Of a stretch of DNA of 64,000 nucleotides, positions 34,194 to 42,850 are shown piece after piece. Numbering within the stretch: the stretch's first letter is position 1; each line of letters starts with the position of its first letter. The position numbers were made by a program, and so were the translations under genes. Below the pieces are notes generated by a model. It did no database searches and was not told the origin of the DNA. It saw only the letters and a program-made list of their open reading frames with translations. The DNA lies in assembly GCF_000725625.1 (NCBI RefSeq), contig NZ_KL647083.1, positions 124,001 to 188,000 of the forward strand, in the 5' to 3' direction. Source of the DNA: Streptomyces sp. NRRL F-6676. GTDB taxonomy: Bacteria > Actinomycetota > Actinomycetes > Streptomycetales > Streptomycetaceae.

Positions 34194-35612
34194 TCAAGGG
34201 GCGGTCGGGTCGGGTACGGAGGTGGGTATCCGGGTGTAGACGGCGTTCTTCGCGGCGCTCTCCTCGACGGCGGCGAGCACGCGCTGCACCCGCAGTCCGT
34301 CGGCGAAGGAGGGCTCGGGGCGGCGGCCCTCGGCGATCGCGTGGACGAGGTCGCGGACCTGGTGGACGAAGGTGTGCTCGTAACCGAGCCCGTGGCCCGG
34401 CGGCCACCAGGCGTCCAGGTAGGGATGATCGGGTTCGGTGACGAGGATGCGGCGGAAGCCCGCGTGCTCCCCCGGCTCCGTGCCGTCGTGGTACGAGAGT
34501 TCGTTGAGCCGCTCCAGGTCGAAGGCCAACGAGCCGCGCTCACCGTTGAGTTCGAGGCGCAGGGAGTTCTTGCGGCCGGTGGCGTAGCGGGTGGCCTCGA
34601 AGGAGGCGAGGGCGCCGGAGGCGAAACGGCCGGTGAAGACGGCGGCGTCGTCCACGGTGACCTCGCCCGTGGCCACGCCGGTGACTTCGCCCATGGCCAC
34701 GCCGGTGACCGCGTCCGTCGCCTCGCCGGTGGCACCGTCCGCAGACCCCGACGGCCCCGACGGCCCCGCCGAGAGCCCCCGCCCCGCGCCGGTGGCCGTC
34801 GTGGCCGCCGGCAGCGGCCGGTGCCGTACGAACGTCTCGGTGAGCGCCGAGACGCCCGCGAGCCGCTCCCCGGTCAGGTACTGCGCCAGGTCGACGACGT
34901 GGGCGCCGAGGTCGCCGAGCGCGCCGGACCCGGCGCGTTCCCGGCGCAGCCGCCAGGTCAGCGGGGCGCCGGGGTCCACCAGCCAGTCCTGGAGGTACGT
35001 CACCCGTACGTGTCGCAGTCGGCCGAGGCGCCCCTCGGCGACCATGCGGCGGGCCAGCGCGGTGGCCGGGAGGCGCCGGTAGTTGAAGCCGGTCATCGCC
35101 AACTGGCCCCGGCTGTACGCCTCTTCGGCGGCCCGGGTCATCGCCTCCGCCTCCGCGACCGTGTTGGCCAGCGGCTTCTCGCACAGGACGTGCTTGCCGG
35201 CGGCGAGCGCGGCCAGCGCGATGTCGGCGTGGCTGTCGCCGGGGGTGCAGATGTCGACGAGGTCGATGTCGTCGCGTGCCACCAGGGCCCGCCAGTCGGT
35301 CTCGGTGCTCGCCCAGCCGTGCCGGCCGGCGGCCAGGCGTACGGCGTCGGCGTTCCGCCCGCAGAGCGCGACCGGGACCGGGTTCAGCGGCAGGTCGAAG
35401 ACCCGCCCGGCGGTACGCCAGGCCTGGGAGTGGGCGGCGCCCATGAAGGCGTGGCCCACCATGCCGACCCGCAGCGGCGGCGCGGCCGCCGAGGGACGCG
35501 CGACCACCGCGGTGGCACGCCCCCCGGCGACCTCCCCCACCTCCCCCGTTCCCCCCGGCTCCCAAGGCTCTCCCAGCTTCCCCGGCTTCCCCGGCTCTCC
35601 CGGCTCCCTCAT
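34194..35612 (-). CDS. Gfo/Idh/MocA-family NAD(P)-dependent oxidoreductase
   Basis: 472 residues from ATG 35612 (ACGAGGAGGACAGCC leader). After a Gly/Pro/Glu-rich start of about 30 residues, the Rossmann fold begins with [17 protein letters not shown], and [12 protein letters not shown] carries the conserved EKP motif. [14 protein letters not shown] is the catalytic Asp/His region. An extra low-complexity insert of about 45 residues ([18 protein letters not shown] onward) separates two halves of the C-terminal beta domain. Substrate is likely a cyclitol or sugar brought in by the adjacent ABC importer. Confidence 0.9.
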   Translation of the reverse strand: MREPGEPGKPGKLGEPWEPGGTGEVGEVAGGRATAVVARPSAAAPPLRVGMVGHAFMGAAHSQAWRTAGRVFDLPLNPVPVALCGRNADAVRLAAGRHGWASTETDWRALVARDDIDLVDICTPGDSHADIALAALAAGKHVLCEKPLANTVAEAEAMTRAAEEAYSRGQLAMTGFNYRRLPATALARRMVAEGRLGRLRHVRVTYLQDWLVDPGAPLTWRLRRERAGSGALGDLGAHVVDLAQYLTGERLAGVSALTETFVRHRPLPAATTATGAGRGLSAGPSGPSGSADGATGEATDAVTGVAMGEVTGVATGEVTVDDAAVFTGRFASGALASFEATRYATGRKNSLRLELNGERGSLAFDLERLNELSYHDGTEPGEHAGFRRILVTEPDHPYLDAWWPPGHGLGYEHTFVHQVRDLVHAIAEGRRPEPSFADGLRVQRVLAAVEESAAKNAVYTRIPTSVPDPTAP

Positions 35613-35670
35613 ACGGCTGTCCTCCTCGTCGTCGTGGCGCGGCGCGCCCGGTGCGGCGCTGCCGGCCGCC

Positions 35671-36723
35671 TCACTTGAAGCCCGTGGACATGTACCGGTC
35701 GACGTTCTCCTTGTCGACGACGGCCGAGTAGCAGGTCAGCGACGCGGGGATCTCGAACTCGGCGAGCCCGGAGACGCCCTTGCCCTGGCCGAGCGCACGG
35801 GCCAGGTCGATCGCGGAGGCTGCCATCGTCGGCGGGTAGAGCACGGTCGCCTTCAGCACGCCCCGGTCCGCCTTGATGGCCTGGAACGCGGAGAGCGCGC
35901 CGGCGCCGCCGACCATCAGGAAGTCGTCCCGCCCGGCCTGCTCGACGGCGCGCAGCGCGCCCACGCCCTGGTCGTCGTCGTGGTTCCAGAGCGCGTCGAA
36001 GTCCTGCTGGGCCTGGAGGAGCTGGGCCATCTTGGCCTGCCCGGACTCGACGGTGAACTCGGCGGCCTGGCGGGCCACCTTCTTGATGTTCGGGTAGTTC
36101 TTCAAGGCGTCGTCGAACCCTTGCGTGCGCTGTTTGGTGAGTTCCAGGTTGTCCAGTCCGGCCAGCTCGACGACCTTGGCGTCCGCCTTGTCCTTGAGCC
36201 GTTCGCCGATGTAGTGGCCGGCGTTGAGGCCCATGCCGTAGTTGTCGCCGCCGATCCAGCAGCGGTATGCCTGCGGCGAGTCGAAGACGCGGTCGAGGTT
36301 GACGACGGGGATGCCGGCGCGCATCGCCTCGAGCCCGGCCCGGGTGAGGGCCTTGCCGTCGGCGGGGAGGACGACCAGGACGTCGACCTTCTTGTTGATG
36401 AGCGTCTCGATCTGGCCGATCTGCTGGGCGGTGTCGTTGGAGCCCTCGGTGACCTCCAGGGTGACGTCCGGGTACTTCTCGGCGCGCTTCCTGGCGTTGT
36501 CGTTGATGGCGTTGAGCCAGCCGTGGTCGGCCTGCGGTCCCGCATAGCCGATGGTGACGCGTCTGCCGGGCTTGTCGTCGGCGGCGGGGCCGTCGTTCGC
36601 GGCCGCCCTGCCGTCGCCGTCGTCGTCCGGGTCGTTGCTGGTGCAGCCGGTGAGGAGGGCACCGGCGGACACGGCGGCGGCTCCGAACAGCAGTCCTCTG
36701 CGGGAGGAGGTGAGCTGGTGCAT
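35671..36723 (-). CDS. Sugar ABC transporter substrate-binding lipoprotein (RbsB-like)
   Basis: 350 residues from ATG 36723 (AGGAAAGGGTTCACAGTC leader). The N-terminus is a lipoprotein signal with lipobox LLTGC near residues 23-27, so the protein is anchored outside the membrane. The two-lobed periplasmic-binding fold follows the ribose/inositol group: HGWLNAINDNARKRAEKY, VLVVLPADGKALTRAGLEA, and LWNHDDDQGVGALRAV. It lies 17 bp after the permease gene and delivers substrate to it. Confidence 0.92.
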   Translation of the reverse strand: MHQLTSSRRGLLFGAAAVSAGALLTGCTSNDPDDDGDGRAAANDGPAADDKPGRRVTIGYAGPQADHGWLNAINDNARKRAEKYPDVTLEVTEGSNDTAQQIGQIETLINKKVDVLVVLPADGKALTRAGLEAMRAGIPVVNLDRVFDSPQAYRCWIGGDNYGMGLNAGHYIGERLKDKADAKVVELAGLDNLELTKQRTQGFDDALKNYPNIKKVARQAAEFTVESGQAKMAQLLQAQQDFDALWNHDDDQGVGALRAVEQAGRDDFLMVGGAGALSAFQAIKADRGVLKATVLYPPTMAASAIDLARALGQGKGVSGLAEFEIPASLTCYSAVVDKENVDRYMSTGFK

Positions 36724-36740
36724 GACTGTGAACCCTTTCC

Positions 36741-37760
36741 TCAGGTCGTGCTCGCGGTACGGCGCTGGACCAGCACGGCGGCGACGATGATCGCGCCCTT
36801 GGCGATCTGCTGGACGTCGCTCTGCAAGTTGTTCAGGGCGAAGAGATCGGTGATCGTGGTGAAGATCAGCACGCCGAGGACGGAGCCGCTGATGGTCCCC
36901 CGGCCGCCGCTGAGCAGAGTGCCGCCGATGATCACGGCGGCGATGGCGTCGAGTTCGTAGAGGTTGCCGTTGGTGTTCTGGCCCGAGCCGGCCAGGACGA
37001 TCAGCAGGAAGGCGGCGATGCCGCAGCACAGCCCGGAGAGCAGATAGAGGTAGAGCCGCTGGCGGCGGACGTCGATGCCGGCCAGCCGGGCGGCCTCCGG
37101 GTTGCCGCCGACGGCGACCGTGCGGCGGCCGAAGGTGGTCCGGTTGAACACCAGCCAGCCGACGACCGTGACCGCCGCGAACACCAGCACCAGCGGCGGC
37201 ACGCCGAGCACATACGCGTCCCGCTCGCCGAGGTCGAGGACGCCCGGCACGGTGACGACCTGGGTGCGGCCGTCGGTGATCTGGAGGGCGAGGCCGCGCG
37301 CGGAGGCCAGCATGGCGAGCGTGGCGATGAACGGGACCAGGCCGCCGTACGCGATGAGCACCCCGTTGACCAGCCCGCAGCCGAGGCCGACCAGGACCGC
37401 GGTGAGGAGGATGCCGCCGAAGCCGTAGCTCTGGGTGGCGACCGTGGTGGCCCACACCGAGGACAGGGCGACGATCGCGCCGACGGACAGGTCGATGCCG
37501 CCGGAGGCGATCACGAACGTCATGCCGACGCTGAGGACGCCGATCACGGAGGCCTGGGTGAGGACGAGTTGGAGGTTGCGGGTGTCGAGGAACTCGTCCG
37601 GCCTGGTGAGGCCGCCGATGAGGACCAGGACGGCGAGGACGCCGAGCAGGGTGAGGGTGCGGACGTCCGCGTGGACCGGCAGGCCCCGCCGGGCGGGCCG
37701 CCCGGCCGGCGGGGCGGCCTTTCCGGTGCCGTCCCGGGGCGGGGACACGTGCTGTGTCAT
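36741..37760 (-). CDS. Sugar ABC transporter permease (RbsC-like)
   Basis: 339 residues from ATG 37760, which overlaps the ATPase stop (ATGA). About ten hydrophobic helices are visible. The family blocks ASGGIDLSVGAIVALSSV near residue 90 and AAVIIGGTLLSGGRGTISGSVLGVL near 270 are the conserved BPD_transp_2 segments. It forms the membrane channel of a CUT2-type importer with its neighbours. Confidence 0.93.
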   Translation of the reverse strand: MTQHVSPPRDGTGKAAPPAGRPARRGLPVHADVRTLTLLGVLAVLVLIGGLTRPDEFLDTRNLQLVLTQASVIGVLSVGMTFVIASGGIDLSVGAIVALSSVWATTVATQSYGFGGILLTAVLVGLGCGLVNGVLIAYGGLVPFIATLAMLASARGLALQITDGRTQVVTVPGVLDLGERDAYVLGVPPLVLVFAAVTVVGWLVFNRTTFGRRTVAVGGNPEAARLAGIDVRRQRLYLYLLSGLCCGIAAFLLIVLAGSGQNTNGNLYELDAIAAVIIGGTLLSGGRGTISGSVLGVLIFTTITDLFALNNLQSDVQQIAKGAIIVAAVLVQRRTASTT

Positions 37761-39337
37761 GAGGCCGGGCTCCCTTCCCAGGAGGAGTCGCTGGACAGGT
37801 TCTCGCGCGCGTCCCGGTGCGCGTTCATGACGAGATCGAGTACGCGGTGCTCGTCGAGCGCGCGGGCGGGTGCCTCGTGGACGACGCGGCCCTCGCGGAG
37901 CACCAGGACACGGTCGGCGAGGCCGAGCACCTCGGGGATCTCGCTGGAGACCAGCAGGACGGCGAGACCCGCGTCGGCCAGCCGCCGGATCACCGCGTAG
38001 AGCTCGGCGCGGGCGCCGACGTCGACACCGCGCGTGGGTTCGTCGAGCAGCAGGACCCGGCAGCCGCGCAGCAGCCAGCGGGCGAGGACCGCCTTCTGCT
38101 GATTGCCGCCGGACAGGGTGCGCACGGGCACGGCGGGGTCGTCGGGGCGCAGCGACAGCTCCCGGGTGGCGGTCCGGGCGGCCTCGCGTTCGGCGCGCCG
38201 GTCGAGCCAGCCGCCGCGCGCGAAGCGGGGCAGTGCGGAGACGGAGACGTTGCGGGTGACGGACTCCAGCATCAGCAGGGCCTGCGCCTTGCGCTCCTCG
38301 GGGGCGAGGCCGAGCCCGGCGCGGACGGCGGCGCGCACGCTGCCGGGCCTGAGCGGGCGGCCGTCGACGAGGACGTGGCCGGTGCTCGGGCGGCGGGCGC
38401 CGTAGACCGTCTCCAGGATCTCGGAGCGGCCGGAGCCGACGAGTCCGGCGAGGCCGACGATCTCGCCGGGGCGGACGTCGAGGTCGAGCGGGGCGAACTC
38501 GCCGTGCCGGGAGAGGCCGCGGACGCTCAGTACGGGGGTGGCGGCGACCCCCGATCCCTCATCTGATCGGTCCGGCCGGTCCGGGAAGACGTACTCGATG
38601 TTCCGGCCGGTCATCAGCGCCACCAGCTCGCGGGTGGGCGTCGACCGGGCGGGCAGTCCGCCGGCGACGGCGCGGCCGTCCTTGAGGACGGTGACCCGGT
38701 CGCCGATGCGGCGGATCTCCTCCAGGCGGTGCGAGATGTACACGACGGCGACGTCGGCGGCGGTGAGGTCGGTGACGATGCGGAACAGGTTGTCGACCTC
38801 GTCGGGGTCGAGGGCGGCGGAGGGTTCGTCCATCACGATGAGGCGTGCGTCGTGGGAGAGCGCCCGCGCCATGGACACGATCTGCCGCTGCGCCGCCGGG
38901 AGTTCGCCTACCGGGCGACCGGGGCGGATCTCCGGGTGCCCGAGCCGTTCGAGCAGCGCCGCCGTCGCCGACCTCGCCGCCCTTCCCCGTACGACGAAGC
39001 CCGCGCGGGTCGGCTCATGGCCCAGGTGGACGTTCTCGGCGACCGACAGATGATCCACGAGGTCGAGTTCCTGGTAGATCGTGGCGATGCCGAGGCGCAT
39101 GGCGGCCATGGGCGAGCGGAGGGTGACGGGCTCGCCGCGCCAGCGGAGGGTGCCGGCGTCGGGCTGGTGGGCGCCGGCCAGCACCTTGATGAGGGTGGAC
39201 TTGCCGGCGCCGTTCTGGCCGAGCAGGCAGTGCACCTCGCCGGCCCGGACGTCGAGGTCGACGCCGTCCAGGGCGCGGACGCCGGGGAAGGTCTTGGTGA
39301 CGGAGGACATGCTGAGCAGGGGTGGTTCCGGTGCCAT
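37757..39337 (-). CDS. Sugar ABC transporter ATP-binding protein (RbsA-like, two NBDs)
   Basis: 526 residues from ATG 39337. Two nucleotide-binding domains are fused, as in CUT2 importers: the first has LLGQNGAGKSTLIKVLAGA (Walker A) and LIVMDEPSAALDPDE (Walker B); the second has a degenerate GLAGLVGSGRSEIL P-loop, the LSGGNQQKAVLARWL signature and LLLDEPTRGVDVGA. It is the first gene of the operon ATPase-permease-binding protein-dehydrogenase-isomerase, all coupled or closely spaced. Confidence 0.93.
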   Translation of the reverse strand: MAPEPPLLSMSSVTKTFPGVRALDGVDLDVRAGEVHCLLGQNGAGKSTLIKVLAGAHQPDAGTLRWRGEPVTLRSPMAAMRLGIATIYQELDLVDHLSVAENVHLGHEPTRAGFVVRGRAARSATAALLERLGHPEIRPGRPVGELPAAQRQIVSMARALSHDARLIVMDEPSAALDPDEVDNLFRIVTDLTAADVAVVYISHRLEEIRRIGDRVTVLKDGRAVAGGLPARSTPTRELVALMTGRNIEYVFPDRPDRSDEGSGVAATPVLSVRGLSRHGEFAPLDLDVRPGEIVGLAGLVGSGRSEILETVYGARRPSTGHVLVDGRPLRPGSVRAAVRAGLGLAPEERKAQALLMLESVTRNVSVSALPRFARGGWLDRRAEREAARTATRELSLRPDDPAVPVRTLSGGNQQKAVLARWLLRGCRVLLLDEPTRGVDVGARAELYAVIRRLADAGLAVLLVSSEIPEVLGLADRVLVLREGRVVHEAPARALDEHRVLDLVMNAHRDARENLSSDSSWEGSPAS

Positions 39338-39384
39338 GTGAGGTCCCCTCGGCGGGCGTACGGACGGCCGGAGTCAGGACAGGG

Positions 39385-39525
39385 CTGCTCGGTCCGGTGG
39401 GACGGAGCCGGTGCGGTGGGCTGGGGCGGAGCCGGTGCGGTGCGGTGCGGTGGGTGGGCCGGTGCGGCGTGGTGTGTGGGGCCGGTGCGGCGTGTGGGGG
39501 CCGGTTCGCGCGGGGGCGCGGCCGG
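39385..39525. repeat. Simple-sequence region of GGTGCGG units
   Basis: GGTGCGG and GGGCCGGTGCGG repeat between the ROK gene end and the ATPase start. No conserved operator can be picked out, although the sugar operon promoter must lie in this region. Confidence 0.6.
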
Positions 39526-40707
39526 TTACGCCGGTGAGAACAGGTGGTCGCTGATGAGCCGGGCCGCGCCGATGACGCCGGCGGTGGGGCCCAGCTCGCC
39601 CAGCACGATGGGGAGGTTGCCGGTCGCCAGCGGCAGCGACTGGCGGTAGACCTGGGTGCGGATCGCGGCGAGCAGGGTGTGACCGAGGCCGGTGACCCCG
39701 CCGCCGATCACCACCAGGCCCGGGTTGAAGAAGCTGACCAGGCCCGCGATGACCTGGCCGGTACGGGTGCCGCCCTCCCTGATGAGGTCGAGCGAGGTGG
39801 CGTCGCCCGCGGCGGCCGCGGCGGCGACGTCGACGGCGCTCAGGCCCCCGTTCGCCTCCAGTCGGCTCGCGAGCTCGGCCGACAGGCCCTGCCGGGCGGC
39901 CTCCGCCGCGTCGCGGGCGAGCGCGGCACCGCTGAAGTGGGCCTCCAGGCAGCCCCGGTTGCCGCAGGCGCACTGCCGTCCGTCGGGCACGGCCTGGATG
40001 TGCCCGATGTCGCCCGCACTGCCCGTCGTCCCGCGGTGGACGTGGCCGCCGACGACGATGCCGCAGCCGATGCCGGTGCCGATCTTGACGCAGAGGAAGT
40101 CGGCGACGGTGCGGGCGACGCCCGCGTGCTGCTCCCCCAGCGCCATGAGGTTCACGTCGTTGTCGACGAGGACCGGGCAGCCGAGCTCCTGGCTGAGCGC
40201 CTCCCGTACGGGGAAGCCGTCCCAGCCGGGCATGATCGGCGGCGCCACCGGGACGCCCTCGGGGAAGCGGACCGGTCCGGGTACGCCGATGCCGGCGCCG
40301 TCGAACCCCTCCGCCCACCCGGCGGCCCTGAGCTTGGCCGCCAGGGACAAGACCTGCTCGAAGACCGCGACCGGGCCTTCGCGCACGTCCATGGGCTCGT
40401 TGAGGTGGCCGAGGATCTCCAGCTCGGCGTTGGTGACGGCGACGTCGACGGAGGTCGCGCCGATGTCGACGCCGAGGAAGCGGAGTCGCGGATTGAGGCG
40501 GACGTTGTGGGAGCGGCGGCCGCCGCGCGAGGCGGCGAGTCCGTCGGCGACGACAAGGCCCGTCTCCAGCAGCCGGTCCACCTCCACGGCCAGCTTGGAC
40601 CGTGACAGATCGACCTGGTCGCCGAGGCGGGCCCGGGAGTTGGGGCCGCCGTCGCGCAACAGCCGGAGCAGATGGGCCTGGTGTGCGTTGCCCGGACGTG
40701 CCGTCAT
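39526..40707 (-). CDS. ROK-family transcriptional regulator
   Basis: 393 residues from ATG 40707; GTG 40716, close to a GGGGAGG stretch, is also possible. A winged HTH occupies the first 80 residues (LLRLLRDGGPNSRARLGDQVDLSRSKLAVEVDRL). The ROK domain then shows FLGVDIGATSVDVAV (phosphate 1), VKIGTGIGCGIVVGG with the active-site region, and HIQAVPDGRQCACGNRGCLEAHFS, the Cys-rich zinc signature. It lies upstream of the sugar operon on the same strand and is the natural candidate to sense its substrate. Confidence 0.92.
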   Translation of the reverse strand: MTARPGNAHQAHLLRLLRDGGPNSRARLGDQVDLSRSKLAVEVDRLLETGLVVADGLAASRGGRRSHNVRLNPRLRFLGVDIGATSVDVAVTNAELEILGHLNEPMDVREGPVAVFEQVLSLAAKLRAAGWAEGFDGAGIGVPGPVRFPEGVPVAPPIMPGWDGFPVREALSQELGCPVLVDNDVNLMALGEQHAGVARTVADFLCVKIGTGIGCGIVVGGHVHRGTTGSAGDIGHIQAVPDGRQCACGNRGCLEAHFSGAALARDAAEAARQGLSAELASRLEANGGLSAVDVAAAAAAGDATSLDLIREGGTRTGQVIAGLVSFFNPGLVVIGGGVTGLGHTLLAAIRTQVYRQSLPLATGNLPIVLGELGPTAGVIGAARLISDHLFSPA

Positions 40708-40892
40708 GCGCCTCACGAGCCCCTCCCCGCCCCAATTCGGCCTGTGCGCGGCGGTGTTCGGCCGCGTTGGTGGCTTGCTCGGTAAGGGAACGTAGCAGCG
40801 CCTGCCGAACCTGGGAAGAAGCTGTGCGCGGATTGCTCGTTCTTTCTCCTCGCACAGGACAAAGTCCGGCACGAACGGGGCCGCGGCAGGGT

Positions 40893-41537
40893 TCAGTGAC
40901 GTATGTCCTCGGTGTGGGCGCGCATCAGCGCGGACGCGCGGGAGGCGTCGCCGTCCGCGATCGCGGCCGTGATCGCCCGGTGTTCGGCCCAGGCCCGCGG
41001 GCCGCGCTGCCGGGCGGCGGGGTCGTGGTACCAGCGCACCCGGCGGTCGATCCGGGCGGCCAGTTCGGCGAGGACCGCGTTGCCGGAGAGCTCGATGACC
41101 TTGGCATGGAAGCGGGCACCGAGGGCGACCGCGCCGTCCACGTCGCCGGCCGACAGGGCCCGTTCGCCCTCCGCGCACAGCACCTCCAGCGCGCCGGCGC
41201 CGTCCGCGCCGGCGGCCGTGGCGGCGAGCCGGGCGGCCTCGCCCTCCAGCAGCGTGCGTACGGTGCCGAGTTGCCCGGCCTCGGCCTCCGTCGGCTCGTG
41301 CACGAAGGCACCCTGGGCGGGTCTGAGGTCCACCCAGCCCTCGGTGCTCAGCCGTTGCAGCGCCTCGCGCACCGGCTGCCGCGAGACGCCGAGGTGCCGG
41401 GCGAGTTCGCTCTCGACGAGGTGCCGGCCGGGCGGCAGGGCGCGGCTGGTGATGAGGTCGAGCAGCGCCTCGTGGACCCGGTCGCGCAGCGGCCCGGGCC
41501 GCGCCGGCATCGCGCCCCGCGGCAGTTCCGTCGACAA
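40893..41537 (-). CDS. GntR/FadR-family transcriptional regulator
   Basis: 214 residues from TTG 41537, chosen because AAGGGAG lies seven bases upstream; ATG 41510 is the first ATG. Winged HTH: ALPPGRHLVESELARHLGVSRQPVREALQRLSTEGWVDL, the GntR pattern. The C-terminal helical FCD domain has HAKVIELSGNAVLAELAARID and the His/Asp residues of its metal or acid site (EHRAITAAIADGDA). It precedes a gap and is followed by the FabH-like and OFA genes on the same strand, so it is possibly the regulator of an organic-acid operon. Confidence 0.9.
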   Translation of the reverse strand: MSTELPRGAMPARPGPLRDRVHEALLDLITSRALPPGRHLVESELARHLGVSRQPVREALQRLSTEGWVDLRPAQGAFVHEPTEAEAGQLGTVRTLLEGEAARLAATAAGADGAGALEVLCAEGERALSAGDVDGAVALGARFHAKVIELSGNAVLAELAARIDRRVRWYHDPAARQRGPRAWAEHRAITAAIADGDASRASALMRAHTEDIRH

Positions 41538-41587
41538 CGTCGGCTCCCTTCCGGAACCAGTGGTGGCCGGCCCACCCCTTGTGACGC

Positions 41588-42562
41588 TCAGGGGCAGCGG
41601 ATCACCTGTCCCGCGTACGACAGATTGCCGCCGAAACCGAAGAGGAGCACCGGGTCGCCGGTGGTCAGTTCGCCGCGCTCGACGAGCTTGGAGAGGGCGA
41701 GCGGGATGCTGGCGGCGGAGGTGTTGCCGGACTCGGTGACGTCCCGGGCGACGACGGCGTTGACGGCGCCGATCTTCTCGGCGAGCGGTTCGATGATGCG
41801 CAGGTTGGCCTGGTGCAGCACGACTCCGGCGAGGTCCGCGGGCGCGATGCCGGAGCGTTCGCACACCTGGCGGGCGATGGCCGGGAGACGGGTGGTCGCC
41901 CAGCGGTAGACGCTCTGGCCCTCCTGGGCGAAGCGCGGCGGGGTGCCCTCGATGCGTACGGCGTGCCCCATCTCGGGTACGGAACCCCACAGCACGGGCC
42001 CGATGCCGGGCCGCGCGTCCGCTCCGTCGGCCCCGGCGGGCCTTTCGACGTCGGCCTCGACGACGGCCGCGCCGGCCCCGTCGCCGACCAGGACGCAGGT
42101 CGTACGGTCCGTCCAGTCCGTGACCTCGGACATCTTGTCGGCGCCGATGACCAGCGCACGGGTGGCGGCGCCCGCGCGGACGGCGTGGTCGGCGGTGGCC
42201 AGCGCGTGCGGGAACCCGGCGCAGACGACGTTGACGTCCATCGCGGCCGGCGAGGGGATGCCGAGGCGGGCGGCGACGCGGGCGGCGGTGTTCGGGGACC
42301 GGTCGATCGCCGTGGAGGTGGCGACGACGACGAGGTCGACGGTCTCGGGGCCGTGCCCGGCCGCGGCGAGGGCCTTGGCGGCGGCGTGCGCGGCGAGTTC
42401 GTCGACCGGCTCGTCGGGCCCGGCGATGTGCCGGGTGCGGATGCCCACCCGGCTGCGGATCCACTCGTCACTGGTGTCGACCATGCCCGCCAGGTCCTCG
42501 TTGGTGAGGATCCCGGCGGGCTGGTAATGGCCGACGGCGGTGAGGCGTGAGCCGTGCGTCAT
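41588..42562 (-). CDS. FabH-like beta-ketoacyl-ACP synthase III
   Basis: 324 residues from ATG 42562. The catalytic triad of the KAS III family is complete: Cys in VNVVCAGFPHAL, His in VVLHQANLRII and Asn in ESGNTSAASIPL. The first domain starts ...GHYQPAGILTNEDLAGMVDTSDEWI, typical of FabH, and the chain ends FGFGGNLSYAGQVI. It has no adjacent fatty-acid genes; it could initiate a small acyl chain or serve a natural-product step. It overlaps nothing and lies between GntR and the OFA genes. Confidence 0.9.
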   Translation of the reverse strand: MTHGSRLTAVGHYQPAGILTNEDLAGMVDTSDEWIRSRVGIRTRHIAGPDEPVDELAAHAAAKALAAAGHGPETVDLVVVATSTAIDRSPNTAARVAARLGIPSPAAMDVNVVCAGFPHALATADHAVRAGAATRALVIGADKMSEVTDWTDRTTCVLVGDGAGAAVVEADVERPAGADGADARPGIGPVLWGSVPEMGHAVRIEGTPPRFAQEGQSVYRWATTRLPAIARQVCERSGIAPADLAGVVLHQANLRIIEPLAEKIGAVNAVVARDVTESGNTSAASIPLALSKLVERGELTTGDPVLLFGFGGNLSYAGQVIRCP

Positions 42563-42718
42563 GGTGGTCCCCCTGGTGCGTGGGTGGCGGATCCACCAGT
42601 CTGATCAGTGACTCACGGGTACGGCGGCAGGTGAAACGACAGGAAAGCGGGAGGCGGATTGTCGGCTTCCGTCAGTGCCCGGCACCCGGGCCGCAAAGCG
42701 TTCGTTCACCCGGTGGAG

Positions 42719-42850
42719 TCACCCGGTGAACAGTTGCGTCGCCTTGCGCACCAGTTCGTACAGACCGTAGGCGAGCGGGGCGCCCACCCACAGCCAGGAG
42801 AGGGCGATCAGCGGGCGGCGGTCAGGCGGCGGACTGCTCTCGCCGGTCAT
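42719..42850 (-). CDS. 43-residue MFS transporter small subunit
   Basis: ATG 42850 to stop 42719 encodes MTGESSPPPDRRPLIALSWL followed by WVGAPLAYGLYELVRKATQL and a four-residue end (FTG). One membrane helix is flanked by charged residues. It overlaps the end of the OFA transporter gene by 29 bp on the same strand. This matches the short proteins annotated as MFS transporter small subunits next to OFA transporters in Streptomyces. Its size keeps it below most gene-finding cut-offs. Confidence 0.85.
   Translation of the reverse strand: MTGESSPPPDRRPLIALSWLWVGAPLAYGLYELVRKATQLFTG

Noticed and set aside
41588..42562. Biosynthetic gene cluster around the FabH-like gene
   Set aside because: No acyl carrier protein, ketosynthase, NRPS or tailoring gene set lies next to it.
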